Origin: Pseudomonas fluorescens
GTDB lineage: Bacteria > Pseudomonadota > Gammaproteobacteria > Pseudomonadales > Pseudomonadaceae
Assembly: GCF_001623525.1 (NCBI RefSeq)
Contig: NZ_CP015225.1
Coordinates: 868,001 to 932,000 of the forward strand
Direction of reading: 5' to 3'
DNA: 64,000 bases
This document shows positions 36,701-43,894 of this stretch, in pieces. Both the position numbers and the translations under genes were made by a program. The notes beneath the pieces are model-generated. The model was not told where the DNA came from and searched no databases. It was given only the letters and a program-made list of their open reading frames with translations. Numbering within the stretch: the first letter of the stretch is position 1; each line of letters opens with the position of its first letter.

Positions 36701-38883
36701 GTGGTGTAGGCGAAGGAGCGTCCTTCAAAATAATCGTAGCGGGTTTCTTCGATCAGCTCGCCCAAACCGTTGTAACGAGCCTTCCAGGTTTGTTCGACGC
36801 GCGTGGGGTTGGTTTCGCTGACATTATCGCGCTCTTCATAAATCTGGCGTCCCAGTCCGTCAATTTGAGTTCGGGTGGTGATTCCACGTGTGTTGACGGC
36901 ATCTCGCCCACTGAAGTGCCCCACGCCGGCAGAAGGGAAATACCGATAGGTGCGTACAGCCTTGAATTCGCTGCTTCGGGGCGCCGTGGTTTCACGAACC
37001 AGCCGTCCTAGTTTGTCGTACTCATAGCTGATTTCCATGTCGCTCGAGTGCAACAACAAGAGCTTTCCGGTCAGTGCCGAAGTTTGCTCGATATTGACTT
37101 TCTTGACACCGTCGAAATCGGTACTCAAGGTCGTGGTGAGCTGGATGGCGGGTTCGGGGAAGTCGACGCCGAAGAGTCTTTTGTAATCAGTATCAGTGTA
37201 GGTGGTGGCGCCATTGAGGCGTACAGCCTGCCGCGACAATTGACCATGACGTAAAGGGTCGTTCAGGTCAGTCCAGTATTGGTAGGTGGTGCTCTGCAAC
37301 GTCTCCTCTCGTTCTTGGGGGGTGCCGGCATCGTGCACTTGAACCAGAACTTGCTCGTCGAGCGTGACGGGCCTCGCGAGCGGGGTCCTGGCCAGTGGAG
37401 GTATTTCGATGTAGCGGTAGTGGGTCCGCACGGTCGGGGCCGGCTCGTGGTCCGGTGCGGGCGTCACCGTGCTGCTCTTGACTTTGCAGACAAACCCATA
37501 AGGGTTATCGGGGAAGTCCTCTTCGCCAGAGGCGCGATAGTAGACGTTGGTGGTGGTGATGCCACTGGCCTCAACGTGGGTCAGTTCATTGCCGGAGCTG
37601 TCGTAGGTGTAGGTCTCTGTTTCTGCGCGTTGACGTGTCGGGTTGCTTTTAAGCCGCCAGCGATTGATCACCTGCGTAGGCAACTGATAGGTATTCGGTT
37701 GATCCAGCACCGAGCCGTTGCGCAAAGGGTAAACGGTTTCGGTTTCCTGGATGTTGTCACCTTGTGTCGTGGTCTGGAGTATGAGCGAGTGGAAACGGTT
37801 GAACGTGCGTTTGACACTGCGCACAGCTTTTCCCGCCAGGTAATGGGTTTCCACGGTGCTGTAGTCGTAAGTACCGCTCTGATAGATCAGCGGGTCCTTG
37901 TTGTCGGTGCCCCATTGGATCGGCAAGGTGTTGCCCAGGAAGTTCTTATCATCCGGATAGGTGTATTCGACTTGCACCTTGTCCGGGTTGTCAGGGGCGC
38001 CATCGGGATAAATCTCGTGACGGCTGACACGTGGCAGGTAGCGGCCTGACGGGCCGGGGAAGCTATGTTCGCTGTCATAGACGATCAGTTCACTACCGCC
38101 CAACGGGTTTTCCACCTTGGTCACCACGGTGTGCCCATGTTTGATCGTGTAGTCGAATCGCCAGTAACCCCGTTGGCCGGACTCATCGGCAGGCAGGGCA
38201 ATGGTGCGGGCATATTTCAGCTCGCCCGAGTCGAAAGTCATCGTATAGCGCGCCCGCGCAGGGAGCGCCTCATCGACATTGGGGTAGAGATCCAGATCCA
38301 GTTTGCCGGCGTCGCGCCGCACGCTCAACAAGGGGATCCCCGCGTCGTCGTTGACCGATTGCAGCAGCGTGTGTCCGTTGAATGAGGTATAGGCAAGGAC
38401 CAGCCTGTGGCCCAGGGGGCTATAGATTTCGATCGGAACGGCGACGCGGTCGCTACCCATGCCGCGCTCTCGCAAAATTTCCACGGTGCCGGTCTTGTGC
38501 ACCAGCATGAACTGTTTCTTATCTTGAAATGGCGTGTATTCGAAGAATCGGAAACTGTCGAGTTTTTTGGTCTCCATCAGCAGTTCCCCGTCCACGCCAT
38601 TGGCGGTCACGGTGTGGCGTTCGCCTGTGCTCGTGGATAAAACCTGCTTGTTCATATCGTATTCGGACAGCTGCACATTCCAGCCGATGCCATAGCCGCT
38701 GTCCGTTGTGTTGAGAGCGCTGAAAGCCAATGCCAGCGAAAACCCCGGGCCGCGCAAATCGTTGCCCTTGAGTTCGGGTAAGTCGAGGGATATCCGGTAT
38801 TGCCCGGTACGTGGGTCAACGCCACTTTGCAGCGACTGCATGAAGTTGAATGCGTTGGAGGGAACGGAAGTATCGGCACTCAT
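33796..38883 (-). CDS. Giant RHS-repeat protein RHS1 with Pro-rich and WH2-like C-terminus
   Basis: 1695 residues from the ATG at 38883 (AGGTG upstream). No signal peptide. N-terminus NAFNFMQSLQSGVDPRTGQY and GYGIGWNVQLSEYD are shared with RHS2. YD/RHS repeats run to the RHS core, which ends DPTGH at about residue 1407. After the core the tail is variable: two hydrophobic helices (about 1436-1495), a Pro-rich stretch (about 1585-1598, PPSPPAPPPSPKP), then RTLLEQIKEGVELNKTG (about 1607-1623), which fits the WH2 actin-binding consensus, and about 70 more residues. RHS shells usually encapsulate a C-terminal toxin, as in TcC proteins; this one is longer than TcC and no TcA/TcB gene is present. 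Actin targeting is inference. Confidence 0.9.
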   Translation of the reverse strand: MSADTSVPSNAFNFMQSLQSGVDPRTGQYRISLDLPELKGNDLRGPGFSLALAFSALNTTDSGYGIGWNVQLSEYDMNKQVLSTSTGERHTVTANGVDGELLMETKKLDSFRFFEYTPFQDKKQFMLVHKTGTVEILRERGMGSDRVAVPIEIYSPLGHRLVLAYTSFNGHTLLQSVNDDAGIPLLSVRRDAGKLDLDLYPNVDEALPARARYTMTFDSGELKYARTIALPADESGQRGYWRFDYTIKHGHTVVTKVENPLGGSELIVYDSEHSFPGPSGRYLPRVSRHEIYPDGAPDNPDKVQVEYTYPDDKNFLGNTLPIQWGTDNKDPLIYQSGTYDYSTVETHYLAGKAVRSVKRTFNRFHSLILQTTTQGDNIQETETVYPLRNGSVLDQPNTYQLPTQVINRWRLKSNPTRQRAETETYTYDSSGNELTHVEASGITTTNVYYRASGEEDFPDNPYGFVCKVKSSTVTPAPDHEPAPTVRTHYRYIEIPPLARTPLARPVTLDEQVLVQVHDAGTPQEREETLQSTTYQYWTDLNDPLRHGQLSRQAVRLNGATTYTDTDYKRLFGVDFPEPAIQLTTTLSTDFDGVKKVNIEQTSALTGKLLLLHSSDMEISYEYDKLGRLVRETTAPRSSEFKAVRTYRYFPSAGVGHFSGRDAVNTRGITTRTQIDGLGRQIYEERDNVSETNPTRVEQTWKARYNGLGELIEETRYDYFEGRSFAYTTTYEYDDWGEQSCVTGPDGVQAHTEFNPIGIAVGHPSPWNGLVETRWRQGPGHSPMISGKSETRINSLDKPAQTASLDAQGQVLATRTYQYDGQGNCTQEVDELKRKTLYSYDPWSRMVTTTLPDQCVVSREYATHSRSELPTALWVKPASGSSPDPVLIGTQTFDGLERLTETQTGMRSETLGYIDDQLQPNTRTTAAGAVITYEYKNLQLTDQPTAIHSPDAQSAFDYHPVSARLVKAQNEQGSRHYEYDITNQVRSEQWVDEQGLSWETQYISTSGGQLRKRLDINHLNTVENVYEYDSAGLVTRSVQGSLEATFEYDALSRLSKTTSVDTDANTTLITELTYDDQDQEILRTITLPGHSTRTIEQVWYPDGQLKSRHLQVEEAGLLNSLLLEAFDYDDRGRLSVHTCSGRDLPKDEAGRAIEQQMYVFDDLDNITLRVSQFSGGASEVNEYFYADDDRCRLVRMTRSLDGGPTQEQTFDYDDNGNMRNDEQGQLLRYDSQSRLLEVRSVSQQPVMQYQYDGHDRLISSQEGTQAKSLRLYQGDELSYTVQSAAQTHFFTAADQVLGQHQPGDPSKNLLLFTDANGSVLGECQGAALRAAIYSAYGERSSEEPLLSVRAFNGEVRESSSGWYLLGNGYRAYNPVLMRFHSPDSFSPFGAGGVNPYCYCLGNPIRFKDPTGHVSSVSRMKHPDEDRVPGAYKRSKNWVTVAISAAVTVVAAIFAVITWVPTGGLSGLALAAAVIANVASVTAVGLGFVTTVIKAATPDDNEDALLVGQILDYAGMGISLVGAVGGYTIGRALANQTSKWSNALVMSGAAELPPTPVPVEIPRAVLRRNLPYYRNSAKVSSAGQTAAPPSPPAPPPSPKPQAHGLGNPQRTLLEQIKEGVELNKTGGPQNRPIATAKDQLAVAVAAKRKGASVNAAANAGNVLGEKTFETILGASGAPKHLKNTFLIELINENLRIA

Positions 38884-38991
38884 GGGGGCACACCTCAATG
38901 AGTCATCGAAAGCCATAATGAATGGCGCCTTTTAACGGCAGGGCTACGGCAAGTTGTCGATACGGTAACAGTCTGCAGAGCGCCAGTAACC

Positions 38992-39009
38992 TAACAGTTC
39001 TGATAGTGG
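38992..39009. promoter_or_regulatory. Palindromic element copy 3
   Basis: CTAACAGTTCTGATAG (one mismatch from a perfect CTAACA/TGTTAG dyad) in the divergent region, about 115 bases upstream of the RHS1 start on the minus strand. Identical to copy 4. Confidence 0.5.
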
Positions 39010-39070
39010 TCGGCGCCATCGGTCAGGGGTAAAACGTCTTTATCGCTGCATGAAAACTCAACGAGGGTGG

Positions 39071-39140
39071 CGAACCGTTGGGGAAGAGTCCCTGCGTCTG
39101 TTTTTTATGTGGGCAAGCGCTTATGGCGCCTTGAACGCAC
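39071..39140 (+). pseudogene. Remnant of a family-A gene
   Basis: GGGGAAGAGTCCCTGCGTCTG and the following ATGTGGGCAAGCGC match codons in the middle of A3 near 42415-42466, but with one T fewer in the T-run (frame lost). At 39121 the sequence jumps to GGCGCCTTGAACGCACTATTTTTT, the A3 stop region at about 43884. Two deletions (about 330 and 1400 bases relative to A3) explain it. Confidence 0.82.
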
Positions 39141-41835
39141 TATTTTTTTGATGGAAAGACTGATTGTCGTTGAAGGACACGGTTCGGTAATCGCTTTTTG
39201 CTGTTCTGGCGATCAGATGCTTTTGTGACGTTTATCTCGATAGGAGGCGCTCAGTCGTGAGTGTGCGAGACGGCTCGGCTCACCGTTGATTTTGACATTT
39301 GAGGGTATGGCAATGGCAACTACCTATACGTTGGCAGAGCTTCTGAGCTGGATGAAGGATCAGGATCGCATGAGCAAATGGGATGCGATTGTGGCCATGG
39401 AACGCAACAAAACCAATCTGCTGCTGATTCAAAACTACATTGATAAGTTCAATTTGGGCAGCTATATCCCGGCCATCACCGGAACCATTGCAACAGGTGG
39501 TACCAGTGGCAAATTTCGGGAATATATTCAAGATTTTGAAATGGATGTACCTCGTTTGTATTTCGAGGATACCGGTCTTGATAATTCGAAGGCCAATCTG
39601 CGGATGGCCGTTGTGGCCGGTCATCAAGTCTCCATCGAAAAAGACGTGACGGTGTGGCATGCCACGCGCATCTTGGATTATGACCCGCTGGACGGGCCGA
39701 GCTTATTCCTGGACCTGTTATTGCCCGAGGTGTCGGGAGAAATTGCCGACAATGGGAATATCCGCCTGGACCTGAGCAAAAGCGATAACTTTCGCTTCAC
39801 GTTTGCCGAAACCCAGACAGAACAAGAGCTGGCCGGCAGAGTTTTCAAGGCCTTGTTTAATCGATTGGATGAGAAACAGCGTGTCTGGACCCTGGGCATG
39901 ATTAAGCGGGGCACCAATCCCATGATGCAACCGCGTTCTTTCGGCTTGCGCACGCAGCAGGGTAGCCAGGAGGGCGAGGGAGCGATGCTTGCCTTCGTGC
40001 GCATGGAGGGTAGACATGAGGGAGACTTTCCTGGTGCGAGCAGTGGTTTTCGTTACTTGATCCCGAATGACGCCGGAAGAGATTACTCTGCCACTGTATT
40101 GGTAGGGCGAGGCCGAGTAGTTATTGCTGAGTTGGTTCGATCGCTGGGGGAAATGATTGATAGCGATGATTTTGATTATGTTTTTGATGACGATAACGGA
40201 GATATTGTCGTGACGGCTAAAGGGGGGGGGATTAAGATTCCGCGTGGGACATTTAATCATCGTTTGGAGATGACCACCCTGTTGGGTCCAATATGGGCGG
40301 ATCTTGAGGTTAGTCATCCTGAATTTCTTCTGGCGGCCAGTGAACGTCTGAAGGTTGAGCTGCATGGGCAACAGATCAGCGTCCGGTGGCTATGTGCCGG
40401 GACTGTTAGAGCTAGCATGAATGTCGTAGCAACTAATTATGAGGGGCTTCAAGAGCTAATAGATATATATCCGAGCAAGAGCTTGTATTACCATTTAACC
40501 GTCACGGCGTATTACCAATTGATTGATGATGGCGCCGGTGGCACGTTGAAAAGAATAAGGTATGATGTTGAAAGCAATGTAGATCCTGAGTCGGGTGTTG
40601 ATATTTTTAAGTTTGGCGATGCCGTTAAGCGTAAGTTGAGTTTGGCAGATCCAGTAGATCCAATAGCGGATTTAATAGGCAAGCTGTTAATCTTGATTGG
40701 GCTGTTAATGGTACAGGCTGCTGAAGTTTTACTTAATTTGTTGGCGACGGATGCGTCGGGGATGATCGCGGGTGCAATCAAAGAGCAGTTCCCTACGGGC
40801 CGCGTTGTGTCGGGATTTATTGCGGAAAATCTTGCGCTTAACTACGGCGAAACCATTCAGATGCTCAATTTACAGTCCCCTTATGATGTCGGCCTGTTCG
40901 GTCGCATCAATCCCGCTCAAACAACGTTCGCCATCACCACGCCGGAACCTCGCATTGCCGCCGGCACGCCGCACTATGCTTTTGAGGTTTTTCCTGAAAG
41001 AACCGGCCTGAAATGGACTGTTGGAGACCTGCAGCGTCGTGCTGTCAGCGCAGGTACGATCGATGAAGACACAGGGGTCTACACACCTCCGGCAGCGAGT
41101 CAGATCGAGGGGCGTTTCACCCGTGTACGGGTCACCGCAACCGACCCTGTTACCCAGTTCAGCAGTTCTGCCTTGGTGACGGTAGTCCGCTCGCGCTTGA
41201 CGATCAATCCACTGATTCAGATTTGCAATTTAGACGAGCGTGTACCGTTAAAACTTGGCTATCTGAAGGACGAAGAGGACAGCCCTGCGCCTACGGTGGT
41301 CATCAACAACCCGGTTCCAGGGGAGAGCGGTTCTATCGAATCCAATAATGACGTTTACACCTATGTCTCGAATAAAGAAGCCGTCGAAGGGAAAACCTAT
41401 GTGATGGATGAACTCGTGGCGACTTATAAAGGGTATACGGCGTCGGTTTACATGGTGGTTACACAGACAACTCCCGCGATAACCATTCAAGTCCCTGACA
41501 GCTTGAAAGGTTTGACAGAAGTCGCTTTAAGAGCCATAGCCAATAACAGGGATATTACCGAACACGTTGAGTGGAGTATTGACTTCAACGGCCCCGGCTC
41601 ATGGCACAGCGAAACCCCAGGCGTCTATAAGGTTGACGAAATGGCCCCGCAGGCTTTCGTGTTCATCAGAGCGTCCTGGGACTCGGTGGTTATAGGTGTT
41701 CTTGAAGGTCATCTACTGCTAGCGCTGCCCTTGCTCGATATTCCCGATGTGCCGCTGAGTGTTGCCGAGACTGATGGCGAGACAGGCCTGGCTTATTGAT
41801 CTGTATAACGACTTGCTTGCAACCCATTTATTAAA
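39121..41835. repeat. Large direct repeat, copy 1 (pairs with 43880-46589)
   Basis: This segment, covering the end of the A remnant, B1 and 36 bases after its stop, matches 43880-46589 base by base over long stretches. Similarity drops between about 40170 and 40780. It stops abruptly after TTTATTAAA, where copy 2 continues into the B3 ribosome binding site. Confidence 0.9.
39313..41799 (+). CDS. Family B protein 1 (possible P47/TULIP-like N-terminus plus Ig-like modules)
   Basis: 828 residues from the ATG at 39313 (GAGGG seven bases upstream; ATG at 39307 and the frame to 39286 are less likely). No signal peptide. N-terminal part (about 1-480): TLAELLSWM, then WDAIVAMERNKTNLLL, an LRTQ segment (SFGLRTQQG) and YLIPNDAGRDYSATVL. 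These resemble the layout of clostridial P-47/OrfX TULIP proteins, a tentative match. A hydrophobic helix lies near 455-485. C-terminal part: beta-rich modules with GTIDEDTGVYTPPA and GPGSWHSETPGVYKV, typical of bacterial Ig-like repeats. It is nearly identical to B2 except in the centre. Preceded by an A remnant instead of an intact A gene. Confidence 0.82.
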   Translation: MATTYTLAELLSWMKDQDRMSKWDAIVAMERNKTNLLLIQNYIDKFNLGSYIPAITGTIATGGTSGKFREYIQDFEMDVPRLYFEDTGLDNSKANLRMAVVAGHQVSIEKDVTVWHATRILDYDPLDGPSLFLDLLLPEVSGEIADNGNIRLDLSKSDNFRFTFAETQTEQELAGRVFKALFNRLDEKQRVWTLGMIKRGTNPMMQPRSFGLRTQQGSQEGEGAMLAFVRMEGRHEGDFPGASSGFRYLIPNDAGRDYSATVLVGRGRVVIAELVRSLGEMIDSDDFDYVFDDDNGDIVVTAKGGGIKIPRGTFNHRLEMTTLLGPIWADLEVSHPEFLLAASERLKVELHGQQISVRWLCAGTVRASMNVVATNYEGLQELIDIYPSKSLYYHLTVTAYYQLIDDGAGGTLKRIRYDVESNVDPESGVDIFKFGDAVKRKLSLADPVDPIADLIGKLLILIGLLMVQAAEVLLNLLATDASGMIAGAIKEQFPTGRVVSGFIAENLALNYGETIQMLNLQSPYDVGLFGRINPAQTTFAITTPEPRIAAGTPHYAFEVFPERTGLKWTVGDLQRRAVSAGTIDEDTGVYTPPAASQIEGRFTRVRVTATDPVTQFSSSALVTVVRSRLTINPLIQICNLDERVPLKLGYLKDEEDSPAPTVVINNPVPGESGSIESNNDVYTYVSNKEAVEGKTYVMDELVATYKGYTASVYMVVTQTTPAITIQVPDSLKGLTEVALRAIANNRDITEHVEWSIDFNGPGSWHSETPGVYKVDEMAPQAFVFIRASWDSVVIGVLEGHLLLALPLLDIPDVPLSVAETDGETGLAY

Positions 41836-41901
41836 GCTCCCCATGGGCTCGACGCCTTGGTGCAATGCAATAGCGTTGTAGTCGACATAATCGTCGGTCA
41901 T
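41836..41901 (-). pseudogene. Truncated 5' end of an RHS gene
   Basis: The minus strand from 41901 reads MTDDYVDYNAIALHQGVEP, comparable with the RHS starts MTDSTAVHSNAFNFM...GVDP (RHS2) and the RHS1 start. It sits at the position the RHS1 start holds relative to the same upstream sequence. It breaks off at 41836, where the B1 repeat ends. The resemblance is short, so this relies partly on position. Confidence 0.6.
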
Positions 41902-41997
41902 GACATTGCCGCGATAGCCATAATGAACGGCGCTTTTTAACGGGAGGGCTACGGTGAGTTGTCGATACGGTAACAGACTGCAGAGCGCCGGTAACCT

Positions 41998-42015
41998 AAC
42001 AGTTCTGATAGTGGT
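41998..42015. promoter_or_regulatory. Palindromic element copy 4
   Basis: Same CTAACAGTTCTGATAG sequence as copy 3, about 75 bases ahead of the A3 start and at the head of the 15 kb A3-to-RHS2 gene run. Confidence 0.5.
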
Positions 42016-42082
42016 CGGCGCGATCGGTCAGGGGTAAAACGTCTTTATCGCTGCATGAAAACTCAACGAGGGTGTCAAACCC

Positions 42083-43894
42083 ATGAATACAAAAGATGCC
42101 CCGCCGGCTCCCCACATTCCGCTACTCGGTCGCGATAACGTGATTGATCTGGATGTGTTGGGAACAGACGACTTGTTGACCTATGTGCAGTATCCAGGAC
42201 TTGCAATAGGTCATGGGATCGAACCCAACTGGCGAGGGCGCAGCCCGTTGGGCGAAGCGATCGATGAAACCAACTACCAGGATGTCGATGACCGTTTGGA
42301 ACATGACGAGAATGGTCATCCAAGAATGCCGATAGTGATTGAGAACGCCAAACTCATCGGCCTGGATCAGGGCGAAGTGTTTTACTCCTATCGGCAATCG
42401 GATGGCGGACCGCTGGGGGAAGAGTCCCGGCGTCTGTTTTTTTATGTGGGCAAGCGCGTCAGTATTCTGAGCTTGCCTGTGGCGCAGATGAAGGAATCTC
42501 ACGCATTGTGCGTGGACCCAAGCGCCATCGCCGGCCCCGCGCTCATCTCCACCGCGCCTTATCAGGCGATGGCCGAAGGTGATGAGCTTACTTTCACCTG
42601 GGTGGCCCATCGCGCTACCGGAGGGACCCCTACGACCCATACGATACGCCGGACATTGAGCGCCGATGACGTGGGTAAAACCCTGGAGTGGTCTTTGCCC
42701 AAGGCACAACTCACATTGATCCAGAACGGTGGTCATGGGGTTATGCAGTACCAGGTGCAGTACGCCGATCCACAGGATCCGCTCACGGCCGAATCAACTT
42801 CCGCCGAACAGACCATTACGGCAGTGGACACCCTTGAACCGTTGTTGCCCGAACTGATTGTCGCGGGTGCCGACAGTGGCTCGATTGACCCGGCACGACA
42901 CCCCGATGGCTTGCCCGTGCAGGTGCCACTGTATGACAGCCGGCAGCCAGGTGACGTGGTGACGGTATATGCGCAAGGCGACACCAACCTGCTCGCTACC
43001 GCGCTGCTGGATGTGTCGGCGGTCGAGAGCGGGATCATCACGCTGGTCCTCGAACACCGCTGGTTACAGGAGAACAACGGCAAGGTTGTCGAGCTGCTTT
43101 ATCACTATGCGCGGGCAGGGGCTTCGTTCAGCTCGCGCGCGTTGACGCTGATGGTTCGGCGCCCCCTTGAGCTGTATGCACCGAATGTGGATAAGGCCAA
43201 TCTTTACGATGACGACGGGTCGGGCGTGGTCAAGGGGTGGGTGAATGCCGCTGATGTGCTGACCGGGGCCGTCATCGATATCCCGCAGGACTCCGTGATT
43301 GGCAACGATGACAAGGTCAGCATGATCTGGGACGGCTTTGGCGATCCGCTGGTGGTGACGACACCCACGATTGGTAACGACAGGCGATTCAACATTCCCC
43401 GTACGGCCGTACCGATGAATGTGGGGAAACATGTTTTGATTCATTACGAGGTTCTGCCGCCAGATGAAGCCGTTCCTCACGCTTCACCGTTTTATGATCT
43501 GGAAATAAGAAACTTCGACAGTGGTTGGCCGCGGATCCAGGCGGAAAGGCCGAGACTTAGCGGTGGCTCTATCAAGTTGAGCGAGATCACCGACCCAGTC
43601 ATGCTCTTTAAATTGGAACGCTGGTATTTCATCGCAGAAGGGCAACTTCTAAACATTCAGGCAAGCGGCGTATCGTCAGCAACAGGCCAGGTAGTGACTC
43701 ATACGATGCGTGACGAAACGCAGCCCCTTACCGACGATGAATACTACGCTGGATATATATTGCCAGCGCTTGATAAGGGCTTTTTAGATTCGTTGGTAAT
43801 GGCTGAAAAACTTTCTATCTTGGTTCAGTTGAGCTACGACCAGGGCAGCACTTATAAGAAGGTGGATGAACGGCTGTTTCTTCTGGCGCCCTGA
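42083..43894 (+). CDS. Family A protein 3 (tandem beta-sandwich-like)
   Basis: 603 residues, GAGGG ten bases before the ATG, no signal peptide. First gene of the run A3-B2-B3-B4-small protein-RHS2. Domains of about 100-130 residues can be traced by repeated strand patterns: LTFTWVAHRATGG with THTIRRTLSADDVGKTLEW, then GDVVTVYAQGDTNLLATALL, then KVSMIWDGFGDPLVV with FNIPRTAVPMNVGKHV. They resemble Ig-like sandwiches. The TAVDTLEPLLPELIVAGAD linker has a counterpart in A2. Function unknown; possible adhesive or structural partner of the B/RHS proteins. Confidence 0.8.
   Translation: MNTKDAPPAPHIPLLGRDNVIDLDVLGTDDLLTYVQYPGLAIGHGIEPNWRGRSPLGEAIDETNYQDVDDRLEHDENGHPRMPIVIENAKLIGLDQGEVFYSYRQSDGGPLGEESRRLFFYVGKRVSILSLPVAQMKESHALCVDPSAIAGPALISTAPYQAMAEGDELTFTWVAHRATGGTPTTHTIRRTLSADDVGKTLEWSLPKAQLTLIQNGGHGVMQYQVQYADPQDPLTAESTSAEQTITAVDTLEPLLPELIVAGADSGSIDPARHPDGLPVQVPLYDSRQPGDVVTVYAQGDTNLLATALLDVSAVESGIITLVLEHRWLQENNGKVVELLYHYARAGASFSSRALTLMVRRPLELYAPNVDKANLYDDDGSGVVKGWVNAADVLTGAVIDIPQDSVIGNDDKVSMIWDGFGDPLVVTTPTIGNDRRFNIPRTAVPMNVGKHVLIHYEVLPPDEAVPHASPFYDLEIRNFDSGWPRIQAERPRLSGGSIKLSEITDPVMLFKLERWYFIAEGQLLNIQASGVSSATGQVVTHTMRDETQPLTDDEYYAGYILPALDKGFLDSLVMAEKLSILVQLSYDQGSTYKKVDERLFLLAP

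Larger units (their letters stand above)
38884..39312. other. Divergent gap RHS1/B1 with a decayed A gene
   Basis: 429 bases. 38905-39070 is nearly identical to 41910-42076 (the region ahead of A3), including the palindromic element. 39071-39120 matches an internal part of A3 (about 42404-42466). 39121-39312 matches the end of A3 and the A3-B2 gap from 43880. The start codon and more than 1.7 kb of the A gene are missing. Confidence 0.85.

Noticed and set aside
33796..38883. Classic Tc toxin locus (TcA/TcB/TcC)
   Set aside because: Only RHS proteins are present, longer than TcC; no TcA or SpvB/TcB-type gene is in the window.
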